Source: Gemmatimonadota bacterium (lineage in GTDB: Bacteria > Gemmatimonadota > Gemmatimonadetes > Longimicrobiales > Gaopeijiaceae). Taken from it: DNA of 64,000 nucleotides. Where the stretch lies: contig JAPPGM010000104.1 in NCBI GenBank assembly GCA_028874995.1, positions 1 to 64,000 of the forward strand, given 5' to 3'. The notes beneath the pieces are model-generated. The model ran no database searches. It had not been told where the DNA came from and was given only the letters and a program-made list of their open reading frames with translations. Of this stretch, positions 36,473-46,056 are shown piece after piece (position 1 is the first letter of the stretch; each line of letters starts with the position of its first letter). A program made the translations under genes and the position numbers.

Positions 36473-37072
36473 ATGTCACCCACCTTTACTGCCGTTGTGC
36501 AGGACACCACCGTCGTCGAACTGGCGCGTGACGGCCTCGCGGTGGTGTCGGCGTGGACGATGGTGGGGTTGGGGCTGGCGTTCCTGGCGATCCTGGTGGT
36601 TCTGGTGCTCGTCCTGGCGGAGCTCCGCACGCTGTCGCGGACCTGGACCGGTTTTGTGGCCACCACGACCGAACGGTCCGGGCCGCTCGTGGAGCACGCG
36701 AGCAACACCGCCCGCAACCTGGACCACATCACATCGGTCGTGCGGGCCGAGATCGACCGCCTCAACGGCATGATCGAGGGCGTGACCGACGACATCGGCG
36801 AGGCCTCGCTCGAGGTCAGGCGCCGGATCGCCGACCTTTCCGCGCTTCTCGATGTGGCCCAGTCGGAGGCGGAGGACGCGGTGCTGGATGCGGCCGCCAA
36901 GTTGCGCATGTTGCGGAAGGGGGCGGGGTTGCTGGCGAGGGTGGGCAGCGCGGCAGCTGGAGCCGGAAACGACACCGGAAACGGAAACGAAGGAATAGGT
37001 GGCGACGGCGAGGGCAAGGATGTTGCCAGCTCGGGTGAGGAGGCGGCGGTTACGGGTCAGGATCAGGAGTAG
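36473..37072 (+). CDS. DUF948-like membrane-anchored protein
   Basis: 199 aa. A membrane segment at about residues 28-50 is followed by helices with coiled-coil character (VRAEIDRLNGMIEGVTDDIG) and a Gly/Asp/Glu-rich disordered tail. This matches DUF948 (YtxG-like) proteins of unknown role, some stress-linked. ATG has GGAG six nt before it; the in-frame ORF upstream runs into the repeat. Convergent with pcrA. The CE/A repeat ends 42 nt before the start. Confidence 0.7.
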   Translation: MSPTFTAVVQDTTVVELARDGLAVVSAWTMVGLGLAFLAILVVLVLVLAELRTLSRTWTGFVATTTERSGPLVEHASNTARNLDHITSVVRAEIDRLNGMIEGVTDDIGEASLEVRRRIADLSALLDVAQSEAEDAVLDAAAKLRMLRKGAGLLARVGSAAAGAGNDTGNGNEGIGGDGEGKDVASSGEEAAVTGQDQE

Positions 37073-37096
37073 CCGGCTGTTTTCCACCGCCTGCTC

Positions 37097-39346
37097 TTAG
37101 AAAAAATCCCTCTCCAACCCAGCATAACGCACCAGCAGCTTCTTCCTCCCCGCGGCGTCGAACTCGACCGTCACCTTCAGGTCCCGCCCGAAACCCGAGA
37201 TCTCCATGATCGTCCCGGAACCGAAGGTCTGGTGTACCACCCGTTCGCCCTTTACGTAACGGGGCCGGTCTTGATTGAAGTCCGAGCCATCGTCGACCGG
37301 TACGGTGTAGTCGGCGCGTGCACGTGCCGGCCCCTGACGCTCGGGGTCGCGGGCTCGTCGCCCGTACCCGGTCCAAGCCCCCGAAACCAGATCGGTCGAC
37401 TTCGTCTCCACGCGGTCCTCAAGCACGTTCACGAACGTCGACAGACGCCCGAACACGGTCTCCCCCGCCCTGCGCCGCCGCCGCGCATGAGTCAGGTACA
37501 ACCTCTCCATGGCCCTGGTAATCCCCACGTAGAAGAGGCGCCGCTCCTCTTCCAGCAGCCGCGTCTCGTCGTACGCACGAAGCAGCGGAAACAACCCCTC
37601 CTCCAGTCCACTGATGAACACCACCGGAAACTCCAGCCCCTTGGCGCTGTGCAGCGTCATGAGGGTGACCGCGTCCGCCACCGAGTCATGAAAGTCCAGG
37701 TCGGTGACCAGCGCCACATGCTGGAGGAAGAGATCGAGATCGGTGAAGGTCTCGCGGTCGTCCTCGTCCAGCTCCATCACCTGCTCGGCCTCGAAGTCAC
37801 GAGCCGCCGCGATCAGTTCCAGCACATTTTCCGCCCGCTCCCGTCCCTCGGGACCTTCGGAACGAAGCCGCGACTCGAGGTCGAGTTCCTCGATCAGCTC
37901 CTCCAGGATCTCGCCCGCGGTCAGGAGACCGGCCCTTGCACGATACCTGCCGATCAGCCCGGCAAATTTCTCAAGCCCCTTCCGGGCTCCCGCGAAAAGC
38001 CCGGCAACCTCCCCCGCCCTCCCCGCCGCCTCGAACAGATCGATTCCCGATTCCCGCGTGAACCGGGCAAGCCGTTCCAGCGATGTCTTGCCGATCCCCC
38101 GGCGCGGATAGTTCACCACGCGGTCGAAGGCGTCCATGTCGAGCGGGTTGGCGATCAGGCGCAGGTAGGCGAGGACATCCTGGATCTCGCGGCGCTCGTA
38201 GAAGCGGACCCCGCCCACGATCTGGTACGGGACGCCCCGGCGCCGGAAGCGGTCCTCCAGCGCCCGCGACTGGGCGTTGGTGCGGTAGAGGACCGCGAAG
38301 TGGCGGTGATCGTACTCGGGATTCGAGAGCATTCGGCGCTCTACCTCCTCGACGATCCAGCGGCCCTCGTCGGCCTCGCTCGCCGTCTCGACCAGGGTGA
38401 TTGGCGCGCCACCCACGAGCTCGGTCCGCATCGTCTTTTCCTTGCGGTCCAGGTTCTGGCGGATCACCACATTGGCGGCGTCCAGGATGACCGGCGTGGA
38501 GCGGTAGTTCTGCTCCAGGCGCACCACCTTCGCCCCCGGAAAGCTCTTCTCGAAGTCGAGGATGTTGCGGATGTCGGCGCCCCGCCATCCGTAGATGCTC
38601 TGGTCGTCGTCGCCCACGACCATGAGGTTGCCGTGGTCGGCGGCCAGCAGCTCGAGCAGGCGGAACTGGGCCCGGTTGGTGTCCTGATACTCGTCGACGA
38701 GAATGAAGGAGAAGAGCCGCTGGTATCTGCTCAGCAGATCGGGGTTGGTCTCGAAGAGGCGCACCGGCAGGACGAGCAGGTCGTCGAAGTCCATGGCGTC
38801 CTGTCGCTTCAGCGCTTCCTGGTAGGCGCCGTACACGACGGCGACCCGGCTCAGGAAGAGGTCGAGGTCAGCGTATTCCTCCCTGAACTTCTCCACGCCG
38901 ATCAGGTGGTTCTTCGCGTCGGAGATCCGGTCGCGTACGGCACGCGGGGAACACTGGAGCGGGTCGATGTCCACGCTCTTCTGTGCCTTTTTGATCTCGC
39001 GCAGCGACTGGTCCGCGTCGCGGATCGTGAAGGCCCGGGTCCAGCCCAGTTCGGGTGCGTGACGCCGCATCAGACGCGCGCCCAGCGCGTGAAAGGTGCT
39101 CATCCAGATCCCCTTCGGATCCCCGCCCAGCATCGACACGACCCGTTCGCGCATCTCCTGCGCCGCCTTGTTCGTGAAAGTGACCGCCAGGATACGGTCG
39201 GGGGGCACGCCGTGCTCCATGACGAGTTGGCACACCCGGGTCGTGAGGACGCGGGTCTTCCCGGACCCCGCCCCGGCAAGGACGAGGCACGGGCCCTCGA
39301 AGTGCTCGACTGCGTGGCGTTGCTCGGGGTTCAGGGCTTCCAGCAT
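37097..39346 (-). CDS. pcrA: ATP-dependent DNA helicase PcrA/UvrD family
   Basis: 749 aa. Superfamily 1A 3'-5' helicase for repair and replication restart. Walker A GAGSGKT at 25-31, TFTNKAAQEM, LVDEYQDTN (motif II), GDDDQSIYGWRGA (motif III), LEQNYRST (IV), TLHSAKGLEFPVVF (V) and LFYVGITRA (VI). The C-terminal tail ends in a Tudor-like segment (VVHQTFGSGTIMEI), as in PcrA. Normal length. Confidence 0.96.
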   Translation of the reverse strand: MLEALNPEQRHAVEHFEGPCLVLAGAGSGKTRVLTTRVCQLVMEHGVPPDRILAVTFTNKAAQEMRERVVSMLGGDPKGIWMSTFHALGARLMRRHAPELGWTRAFTIRDADQSLREIKKAQKSVDIDPLQCSPRAVRDRISDAKNHLIGVEKFREEYADLDLFLSRVAVVYGAYQEALKRQDAMDFDDLLVLPVRLFETNPDLLSRYQRLFSFILVDEYQDTNRAQFRLLELLAADHGNLMVVGDDDQSIYGWRGADIRNILDFEKSFPGAKVVRLEQNYRSTPVILDAANVVIRQNLDRKEKTMRTELVGGAPITLVETASEADEGRWIVEEVERRMLSNPEYDHRHFAVLYRTNAQSRALEDRFRRRGVPYQIVGGVRFYERREIQDVLAYLRLIANPLDMDAFDRVVNYPRRGIGKTSLERLARFTRESGIDLFEAAGRAGEVAGLFAGARKGLEKFAGLIGRYRARAGLLTAGEILEELIEELDLESRLRSEGPEGRERAENVLELIAAARDFEAEQVMELDEDDRETFTDLDLFLQHVALVTDLDFHDSVADAVTLMTLHSAKGLEFPVVFISGLEEGLFPLLRAYDETRLLEEERRLFYVGITRAMERLYLTHARRRRRAGETVFGRLSTFVNVLEDRVETKSTDLVSGAWTGYGRRARDPERQGPARARADYTVPVDDGSDFNQDRPRYVKGERVVHQTFGSGTIMEISGFGRDLKVTVEFDAAGRKKLLVRYAGLERDFF

Positions 39347-39440
39347 TGGAGGCGCTCGCTCAGGGCGACGGGATTCATGCGGGGCGACAGGGTGAACGTG
39401 CCTGAGGTGGATGGGCGGGCGCAGTCAGGGGTCGTGGGGT

Positions 39441-40670
39441 TCAGGAGTCCGCCGCGCGGGGCAAACGTGCCTGGAACGTGACGCCGCGCTCGCCCCGGTC
39501 CAGCAGTTCGATGCGCCCTCGGTGGACGCCCTCGACGATCCGTCGCGTGAGCGTCAGGCCGACGCCCCATCCGCCCGATTTCGTGCTGACGCCCGGGTCG
39601 AACACCCGGTCCCGGATCTCGAGCGGGACGCCGGGCCCCGTGTCCCGGATTCGTACCACCACCCAGCGCCGCTCGGCCGCGCGCGCCGATATGGTGATGG
39701 ACCCGCCGGTACCGGCCATGGCGTCCAGGGCGTTCTTCACGACGTTCTCCAGCGCCCAGGCCAGCAGGACCTGGTGGCCCTGCACATCCGGAAGGTCGTC
39801 GGGGACATCGACGTGCAGCGCCACTCCAGGTCCCAGCCGGGGCAGCCTGGCCCCCATGTAGTTCCTGAGCTCTGCGATCACCGCCCCGAGCGAGACGCGC
39901 TTCAGCTCCGGATCCCTGCCGATCAGCTCGAAGCGGCGGCTTACCCGTTCCAGCCGAACCAGGTCCTCGCCGATGGCCGTCGCGATCTCCGCCTGGCGCA
40001 TGTCGCCCGGGCGGGCCTCGCGTGACAGCCCCAGAACCTCGACCCATCCCTGAAGCGAACTGATGGGCGTCCCGAGTTGATGGGCAAGCTCCCGGGCCAT
40101 CGCCGTCCACGCCTGCTCCGCCGCACTCAGCCGCTGATAGCGGAAGAAGGTGACAGCAAGAAGGACCGTCAGCACGAGCCCCGCAGCCCAGAGGAAGGGA
40201 ATCCACTGCAGGCGCGCCGTCTCGGGTGTGATCCCGTAGTGAACCAGCTGGCTGGTGGTGTCACCCACCGGCGCATTGCGGAGATCCAGTTCGTCGGCGT
40301 AGCGGAGGATGCGTTCGATGTCTTCGGCGGTTGGCGGGTCCGAGACGTCGAAGGGAAGATTGGCGTGGGCGTAGTAGTCGCGACCCGGTCCTGAGGTGAC
40401 GACGAACGGCACACCGAGCTCGAGGATCAGGGTCTGCAGGTTGTAGAGCGCAGCCACGCCGGCGTTTTCTTCCTGGCTCGTCAGCCCGTTCTCCACCTGC
40501 GCGTAGATGCGGGAGAAGATCTCGGCGTCGGCCTGGCGGGAACGCACGATCTGGGCGGTGTACACCATGTAGAAGACGAGCAGCGCGAAGAAGAGAATCC
40601 CCAGCGCGAGCTGCCAGTTCCGCGGATCCCTCCTCCTGGCGGCGGTCCGCGCGCGCTTCTTTCTCTTCAT
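39441..40670 (-). CDS. Membrane sensor histidine kinase
   Basis: 409 aa. TM helices at about 20-38 and 156-176 frame a periplasmic sensor domain of about 115 residues. The phospho-accepting His197 is in ARELAHQLGTP; N box ENVVKNALDA, G1 DTGPGV and G2 GWGVGLTL are intact, so it should be active. I see no HAMP domain. Its ATG shares one base with the serS stop. No response regulator adjoins it; the orphan NtrX-like regulator at 55542 is one candidate partner. Confidence 0.93.
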   Translation of the reverse strand: MKRKKRARTAARRRDPRNWQLALGILFFALLVFYMVYTAQIVRSRQADAEIFSRIYAQVENGLTSQEENAGVAALYNLQTLILELGVPFVVTSGPGRDYYAHANLPFDVSDPPTAEDIERILRYADELDLRNAPVGDTTSQLVHYGITPETARLQWIPFLWAAGLVLTVLLAVTFFRYQRLSAAEQAWTAMARELAHQLGTPISSLQGWVEVLGLSREARPGDMRQAEIATAIGEDLVRLERVSRRFELIGRDPELKRVSLGAVIAELRNYMGARLPRLGPGVALHVDVPDDLPDVQGHQVLLAWALENVVKNALDAMAGTGGSITISARAAERRWVVVRIRDTGPGVPLEIRDRVFDPGVSTKSGGWGVGLTLTRRIVEGVHRGRIELLDRGERGVTFQARLPRAADS

Positions 40671-41953
40671 CACCCTCCCGGTCCGATCTCGTCGAAGCCC
40701 AGCGCCGGTGCCACCACTGGGGGAAGCCGCACCGACCCATCCTCCTGTTGATAGGTCTCGAGCAGCGCGACCATGAGCCGCGGCAGCGCCAACGCGGACC
40801 CGTTCAACGTGTGCACGAACTCGGTCCCGGAGCTCTGGGCCCTGCGAAAACGGATGTTGGCCCGGCGCGCCTGGTAGTCGGTGAACGTCGAACAGCTCGA
40901 AACCTCGAGCCACTGCTCCACGCCGGGAGCCCAGACCTCGAGGTCGTAGGTCAGCGAGGCCGAGAACCCCAGATCGCCGGACGCGAGCAGCACGACCCGG
41001 TAGGTGAGCCCCAGCAGTTCGAGGATGCGGCACGCGTCACGGGTCAGTTGCTCCAGCGCCGCGGCGCTCGCCTCCGGCCGCTCGAAGCGGACCAGCTCCA
41101 CCTTGTCGAACTGGTGGACCCGGAGCATCCCGCGGGTGTCCTTGCCTGCCGCGCCAGCCTCTCTTCGAAAGCAAGGCGAATAGGCCACGTACTTGCGGGG
41201 CAGCGTATCCCCGCGCAGGATCTCGCCCCGGTGAATGTTCGTCACGGGCACTTCGGCCGTGGGAATCAGCCAGAGTCCGTCGCGCGGCGTCACGTAAGAC
41301 TCGTCGGCGAACTTGGGCAGCTGTCCCGTGCCCGTCATGGTGCTCTCGCGCACCAGGTACGGGACCCGGAGTTCGGTGTAGCCGCGTTCGGCCGCGTGCA
41401 ACCCGATCATCCAGTTGATCAGCCCCCTCTGCAGGGCGGCCCCCCTTCCCCGCAGCATGAAGAACCCGGATCCGGACACCCGAACCCCCGCCGCCAGGTC
41501 GAGGATCCCCAGCGACTCGCCCAGCTCCCAGTGGGGACGCGGGGTGAAGGGGAATTCCGGCGGCCTGCCCCAGCCGCGCACGATCTCGTTCGCCTCCTCG
41601 CCACCGGTGGGCACGCGTTCGTCGGGCAGGTTCGGGATGACCGCGAGCTGCTCGGCGATCCACGCATCCGCGGCGGCAACGCGGGCATCCAGTTCCGCGA
41701 TCTCCGCGCCCACCTCACGCATCCGCGCGATCTCCGCCCGCGCGTCGCCGCCCCGTCGCTTCGCCTCGCCGATCCGTTTCGAGACCCGGTTTCTGAGCGC
41801 CTTCAGGTCGTTGGCGCGACCCAGTGCCTCACGCCGGATGCGGTCCCTCTCGGCGACTTCTGCGACGAGCCCGGCGATCCCCTCCTCCCCCCGCCGTTCC
41901 AACGCCGCGCCGACACCCGCCGGATCGCGGCGCAACGCCTTGATGTCCAGCAT
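40670..41953 (-). CDS. serS: Seryl-tRNA synthetase
   Basis: 427 aa. Class II synthetase. The N-terminal helical hairpin (about 30-100) binds the long variable arm; motif 2 has SPCFRREAGAAGKDTRGMLRVH and motif 3 ends in NGSALALPRLMVALLE. Complete. The region upstream to 42045 is repeat A. Confidence 0.97.
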   Translation of the reverse strand: MLDIKALRRDPAGVGAALERRGEEGIAGLVAEVAERDRIRREALGRANDLKALRNRVSKRIGEAKRRGGDARAEIARMREVGAEIAELDARVAAADAWIAEQLAVIPNLPDERVPTGGEEANEIVRGWGRPPEFPFTPRPHWELGESLGILDLAAGVRVSGSGFFMLRGRGAALQRGLINWMIGLHAAERGYTELRVPYLVRESTMTGTGQLPKFADESYVTPRDGLWLIPTAEVPVTNIHRGEILRGDTLPRKYVAYSPCFRREAGAAGKDTRGMLRVHQFDKVELVRFERPEASAAALEQLTRDACRILELLGLTYRVVLLASGDLGFSASLTYDLEVWAPGVEQWLEVSSCSTFTDYQARRANIRFRRAQSSGTEFVHTLNGSALALPRLMVALLETYQQEDGSVRLPPVVAPALGFDEIGPGG

Positions 41954-41975
41954 TCAGAGGTTCACCCGGGTCGTC

Positions 41976-42044
41976 GGCAGTCCGTTCAAGAGCCTGCGCG
42001 GGTACATCGCCTCTCGAGGGCCGGGGGGACTCCGTCCACGCGCC
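41976..42044 (+). repeat. REP-like element A, degenerate copy
   Basis: GGCAGTCCG at the left, then ACATCGCCTCTCGAGGGCCGGGGGGACTCCGTCCACG, similar to the family core and right arm. Lies between the end of the lipoprotein gene at 42046 and the start of serS. Confidence 0.55.
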
Positions 42045-42045
42045 G

Positions 42046-42600
42046 TCAATCCGGCGGGACGAGGTCGCGGCTGTTGCAGATGCGGTTAACATCGAACTGG
42101 AACCGGACGGTCCCGACGATGCTGTCCGTCTCCAGGACTTCGATCTTGCCGTAGTAGTTGCACACGGAGAAGGTGCCCTGGTGCAGCCGCGTGCGGATGA
42201 CGTAGATCGGGTCGAAACTGATCGGGATCGGCGCATCGGTCACGTAGCGGGCGGTATCGGCGGGCGCCTCCTCGGCCGTCTCGAAGGTGTGCCCTTCGAG
42301 GGTCGCCAGACCGGCGTCCGAGCTGATCCCGAGGGCCCCGGGCGGCAGCCACACGAACTGCCCGTCCCGGTAGTCCACCGTAAGGTCCCACAGGTCGCCG
42401 GTGGTCGGAGCCTCCAGCCGCTTCGGGATGCGGCTGAAGAAATCGAAGGCCGAAAGCAGGTTGGTTTCGGGCCGGGACAGGACGTACAACTCAACCGTAT
42501 CCGGGTTCGCGACCCAGCTGAACGCGAACGGGTCGTCGCCGCACGCGGCAAGCAAGGTCCCGCTTGCGACGATCACCAGCACCAGATTGCGAATCTTCAT
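42046..42600 (-). CDS. Putative lipoprotein of unknown function
   Basis: 184 aa. Signal peptide MKIRNLVLVIVASGTLLAAC ending in a lipobox, so it is probably an envelope lipoprotein. The mature part is beta-rich with no domain I know and two Cys near the C-terminus (VCNYYG, RICNSRD). A stem GACCCG-N7-CGGGTC (42615-42633) lies just before the ATG, and TTGACC-18-TAGATT overlaps it as a possible promoter. Confidence 0.8.
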   Translation of the reverse strand: MKIRNLVLVIVASGTLLAACGDDPFAFSWVANPDTVELYVLSRPETNLLSAFDFFSRIPKRLEAPTTGDLWDLTVDYRDGQFVWLPPGALGISSDAGLATLEGHTFETAEEAPADTARYVTDAPIPISFDPIYVIRTRLHQGTFSVCNYYGKIEVLETDSIVGTVRFQFDVNRICNSRDLVPPD

Positions 42601-42680
42601 GGCTCAATCTATCCGACCCGGCTCATTCGGGTCAACTCACGTTATCGTTACTATTGTGGGCGGTTGAGCGTAGCTATGCG

Positions 42681-42731
42681 GCGCGCTTGCATCGCCGTCC
42701 GAATGCCGGGTGGAACCCCACCACGGGCGGG
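42681..42731 (+). repeat. REP-like element A, partial copy
   Basis: GCATCGCCGTCCGAATGCCGGGTGG followed by CCACGGGCGGGCC gives the core and part of the right arm; the left arm is missing. Lies in the 308-nt gap upstream of manC. Confidence 0.55.
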
Positions 42732-42795
42732 CCTGGAATGCGGAGGACACTACATGCGTGAAATGGCGACCGCACCGCTCGCGGCCCGATCCACG

Positions 42796-42867
42796 GGCAG
42801 TCCGTGGATAGATCCGCCCGGATGCCTCGCCGCCGGAATGCCGGGGGTGTTCTGTCCAGGGGCTGCC
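42796..42867 (+). repeat. REP-like element A, uninterrupted full copy
   Basis: 72 nt. Arms GGCAGTCCGTGGATAGATCC and the complement of GTTCTGTCCAGGGGCTGCC pair with a few mismatches around GATGCCTCGCCGCCGGAATG. This copy lacks the CE insert, so it shows the empty site: CCCG followed directly by GATGC. Confidence 0.7.
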
Positions 42868-42908
42868 AGGTTCCGACACCTTCCCAAGTCAGGGAGTCGT
42901 TCGTAACC

Positions 42909-43988
42909 GTGAATCCCCCGGTGTGGGTCACGATCCTCGCGGGCGGCGCCGGACACAGGTTCTGGCCCATGAGCACGCCCGCCCGCCCGAAACAGCTGTT
43001 GCCGCTGGCCAGCTCCCGGCCCCTGATCGCCGACACGATCGAGAGGGTGAGCGGTTTGGTCGCGACCGAGCGGCTGCGAGTCCTGGCCGGCGAAGGTCTC
43101 GTGGAGCCCATCCGGGCCGCTACCGGACTCGGGCGCGAGTCCTTTCTGGTGGAGACCCGCGCCATGGGCACCGGTCCGGTCCTGGCCCGCGCAGCGTGGG
43201 AGATCGCCCGGCACGATCCCGGCGCGATCATGATTTCGCTACACTCCGATCACATCATCGAGCCGGTGCACGCCTTCCGGAACGTCGTGGGCGCCGCCGT
43301 CGAGACTGCGCGCCGGGAGCGGCTGCTGCTCACGGTGGCGGTGCCGCCCGACCGGCCGGAAACCGGATACGGATACATCCGTCCGGGCGAGGCACTGGAT
43401 GCGCCGACGGGGCATCGCGCCTACCGGGTCGGCGCCTTCGTGGAGAAGCCCGACTCTGCCGCGGCTGCGCGGTTCATCGACCAGGGCTACCGCTGGAACA
43501 CCGGAATCTTCATCTGGGCGGCCGGTGTGTTCCTGCGTGAACTGGAGCGATGCGCGCCCGAGGTAGCCGGCGCGCTCACGCATCTGGAGCGGGGAGACTC
43601 CGCCGCCTTCTTCGAGGAGACCGCCAGGATCAGCGTGGACAAAGCGGTCCTGGAGCGAAGCGGAAGGGTCGCGTGCATCGACGCCGCCTTCCGGTGGGAC
43701 GATGTCGGAAGCTGGGAGTCGCTGGCCCGCAACCGGTTGTCGGACGCAGACGGCAACGTGTGCGAGGGAGAAGTTCACCTGTCCGGATCGGAGGGAAACA
43801 TCGCAGTGGCCGACAGCGGACGCCTCGCGCTGTTCGGTGTGGAGGATCTCCTCGTCGTCCAGACCGGGCACGTCACGCTGGTCATGCCCCGCTCGGAGTC
43901 CCCCCGGCTGAAGGACTATCTGCGCAAACTGCCCCCGCACCTGCTCGAACCGGGTTCCGGCCGCGGGCCCGACGCGGCGTCTGGTTGA
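42909..43988 (+). CDS. manC: Mannose-1-phosphate guanylyltransferase
   Basis: 359 aa from GTG. Makes GDP-mannose. The nucleotide-binding signature AGGAGHRFWPMSTPARPKQ opens the protein; VEKPD and NTGIFIW are in place. It lacks the C-terminal isomerase domain of the bifunctional type. The start is uncertain by a few codons (another GTG at 42921). First gene of a three-gene plus-strand run. GDP-mannose feeds surface polysaccharide or glycosylation. Confidence 0.92.
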   Translation: MNPPVWVTILAGGAGHRFWPMSTPARPKQLLPLASSRPLIADTIERVSGLVATERLRVLAGEGLVEPIRAATGLGRESFLVETRAMGTGPVLARAAWEIARHDPGAIMISLHSDHIIEPVHAFRNVVGAAVETARRERLLLTVAVPPDRPETGYGYIRPGEALDAPTGHRAYRVGAFVEKPDSAAAARFIDQGYRWNTGIFIWAAGVFLRELERCAPEVAGALTHLERGDSAAFFEETARISVDKAVLERSGRVACIDAAFRWDDVGSWESLARNRLSDADGNVCEGEVHLSGSEGNIAVADSGRLALFGVEDLLVVQTGHVTLVMPRSESPRLKDYLRKLPPHLLEPGSGRGPDAASG

Positions 43989-45199
43989 TGCCGACGCGTC
44001 TCTTCCTCTTCGACGACGCGGTGGCCCGGGGTTGGCGTCCCTTCTCGGTGACACGCCCGGCCGGCGAACTCCTCTTCGGTACGGAGACGCTGCGTGCCCG
44101 CGCGGAACGCGTGTGGGGACTGAAGTGCCGAGGCCACCTTGCCGGGGACGCCCTGCTGGACTTCGACGAGCCCGGCGCCCCCCGGTGCGTGAGCCCGGAC
44201 GAAATCGGGAACGACGGGAATCGGCTCCTTCTGTCGAGCCGGTTCGCCTCCGAGGTTGGAGACATCTCCTTTCGCCGGCCCACGCTGCTTACGGCGGAAC
44301 GGGCCGAACCGGTCGGCGTCTGGATCCCGGACGGAACGGATTTGCCCGCGGCAGTCCAGGATGGGGAGTGGCCGGACTGGCCGGAAACCGGTCTCAACGG
44401 GACGGTGCTCCGATCGGTGTGGGAGCTCATGGCGAAGAACGGCGATCGTCTTCGGGCCGACGGTGAGGGATTCGCGGACGGCGGGGTGCCCTCGGGGGTT
44501 GACCGCATCGGCGGGGGGGCCGTCAGCGTGGGCGAAGGGGCGGTCATCGAGCCGGGAGCGGTCCTCGACACGCGCCGCGGACCCGTGGTCGTGGACGCCG
44601 GGGCGCGCGTTCAGGCTCCGTGCCGCATCGCGGGGCCGGCGTATATCGGCCGCCGATCGACGGTTCTGGGAGGCGTACTCGCGGACGTGGGCATCGGGCC
44701 CTTCTGCAAGGTAAGGGGCGAGGTCGAAGCGACCGTCATCCTGGGTTTTTCGAACAAGGCCCACGACGGCTTCCTGGGACACTCGGTGGTCGGGCGGTGG
44801 GTGAATCTGGGCGCGATGACCAGCAACTCCGACCTGAAGAACTCCTACGGCACCGTGCGGGTCGAGGTGGACGGGACCACGATCGACACCGGGCTGGTCA
44901 AGGCAGGGTGTCTGCTCGGCGACCACGTCCGCACCGGGATCGGCACGCTCCTCGACACGGGCGCCACCGTCGGCGCGGGGTCGAGTCTCTTCGGCGGGGG
45001 CATGATGCCGAAGGACGTGCCGCCCTTCTCCTGGGGGGGTGGCGGAGACTTCGTGGATCACCGGATCGACCGCTTCCTCGAAACGGCGGCCCGGGCGATG
45101 GCGCGCCGCGGCGTCGACCTGTCGGCCCGCAACCGCCGCCTGTTCCGCCGCGCCTTCGCGGACACGGCGCCGCTGCGATCCGGAAAAGGCGTTCGCTGA
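43988..45199 (+). CDS. GlmU-like sugar nucleotidyltransferase/acyltransferase
   Basis: 403 aa. N-terminal part has FLFDDAVARGWRPFSVTRPAGELLFG, as in the NTP_transf_4 family found with GlmU-like proteins; a long left-handed beta-helix with hexapeptide repeats follows (from about 200, GAVSVGEGAVIEPGAVL). Likely binds a sugar phosphate, but the substrate is not certain. ATG shares a base with the manC stop, so they are coupled. Confidence 0.85.
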   Translation: MPTRLFLFDDAVARGWRPFSVTRPAGELLFGTETLRARAERVWGLKCRGHLAGDALLDFDEPGAPRCVSPDEIGNDGNRLLLSSRFASEVGDISFRRPTLLTAERAEPVGVWIPDGTDLPAAVQDGEWPDWPETGLNGTVLRSVWELMAKNGDRLRADGEGFADGGVPSGVDRIGGGAVSVGEGAVIEPGAVLDTRRGPVVVDAGARVQAPCRIAGPAYIGRRSTVLGGVLADVGIGPFCKVRGEVEATVILGFSNKAHDGFLGHSVVGRWVNLGAMTSNSDLKNSYGTVRVEVDGTTIDTGLVKAGCLLGDHVRTGIGTLLDTGATVGAGSSLFGGGMMPKDVPPFSWGGGGDFVDHRIDRFLETAARAMARRGVDLSARNRRLFRRAFADTAPLRSGKGVR

Positions 45200-45202
45200 A
45201 CG

Positions 45203-46024
45203 GTGCGGTTCTCGGTGCTCGGCAGCGGCAGCCGCGGCAACGCCACCCTCATCGCCGCGGGAACCACCCGGCTGCTGGTCGACGCCGGGTTCAGCGGGCG
45301 GGAACTGGCGAAGCGGCTCGCCGTCGTCGGTGTGGAACCCGCCCAGGTCACGGCAATCCTGGTCACGCATGAGCATGGGGACCATACGCGGGGGGTGGGC
45401 GTCTTCGCCCGGGCGCACGGCACGCCGATAATGATGACCGAGGGTACACTGGGCGCCTGTGCCAGGTTGCTTCGGGGCAGCGAAGAGGTCCGGACCTACC
45501 GGGCCGGCTACCCGGTCGAGGTGGGGGAGCTCGAGATCGAACCGTTCATCACCGTCCACGACGCGGTCGACCCCGTGGCCGTCGCGGTACGCGAACCCGC
45601 CACCGGTCTGCGCCTGGGAATCGCCACCGACCTGGGCCGACCAACGCTCCAGGTGATGCACGCGCTACGGGGATGCGACGCGTTGATCGTCGAATCGAAC
45701 CACGACGAGTCGATGCTGTGGTCCACCGGCTATCCCGCCTCGGTCAAGGCCCGAATCGCCTCGAGTCACGGACACCTCTCGAACCAGGCGGCCGCCCGGC
45801 TGGTCGTGGAACTGCTGAGCGCGAAGCTCACCGTGGTCGTGCTGGCACACCTGTCGGAGGAATCGAACACCGCCCGATTGGCGAAGAGCGTAATGGAGGG
45901 CGCGCTCGCAAGGAAGCGATTCAAGGGGACGGTCGAGGTGGCCCGTCCGGACCGGCCCACGCCGGTGCTCGACCTGGCGATCCTCCGCGAGCGGGCGGGC
46001 CCGCGGCAGCTGTCGTTCTTCTGA
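45203..46024 (+). CDS. Metallo-beta-lactamase-fold hydrolase, YycJ-like
   Basis: 273 aa from GTG, 3 nt after the previous stop. Motif VTHEHGDH near residue 55 binds two metals; GSGSRGNAT at the start and SSHGHLSNQAAARL near 190 match the YycJ/WalJ group, which has nuclease members. Convergent with rseP; the 32-nt gap contains GCGGCCGCGGCCGC, a compact palindrome. Confidence 0.9.
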   Translation: MRFSVLGSGSRGNATLIAAGTTRLLVDAGFSGRELAKRLAVVGVEPAQVTAILVTHEHGDHTRGVGVFARAHGTPIMMTEGTLGACARLLRGSEEVRTYRAGYPVEVGELEIEPFITVHDAVDPVAVAVREPATGLRLGIATDLGRPTLQVMHALRGCDALIVESNHDESMLWSTGYPASVKARIASSHGHLSNQAAARLVVELLSAKLTVVVLAHLSEESNTARLAKSVMEGALARKRFKGTVEVARPDRPTPVLDLAILRERAGPRQLSFF

Positions 46025-46056
46025 CCCGCGCGGCCGCGGCCGCTGGACGGCTTCTG

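Noticed and set aside
39346-41033. Extended N-terminus of the histidine kinase
   Set aside because: The first 121 codons are serS in another frame; MKRKKRART with the following membrane helix is the natural start.
46025-46056. Intrinsic terminator between the YycJ-like gene and rseP
   Set aside because: A GC palindrome is present but no T run follows on either strand, so I did not list it as a terminator.
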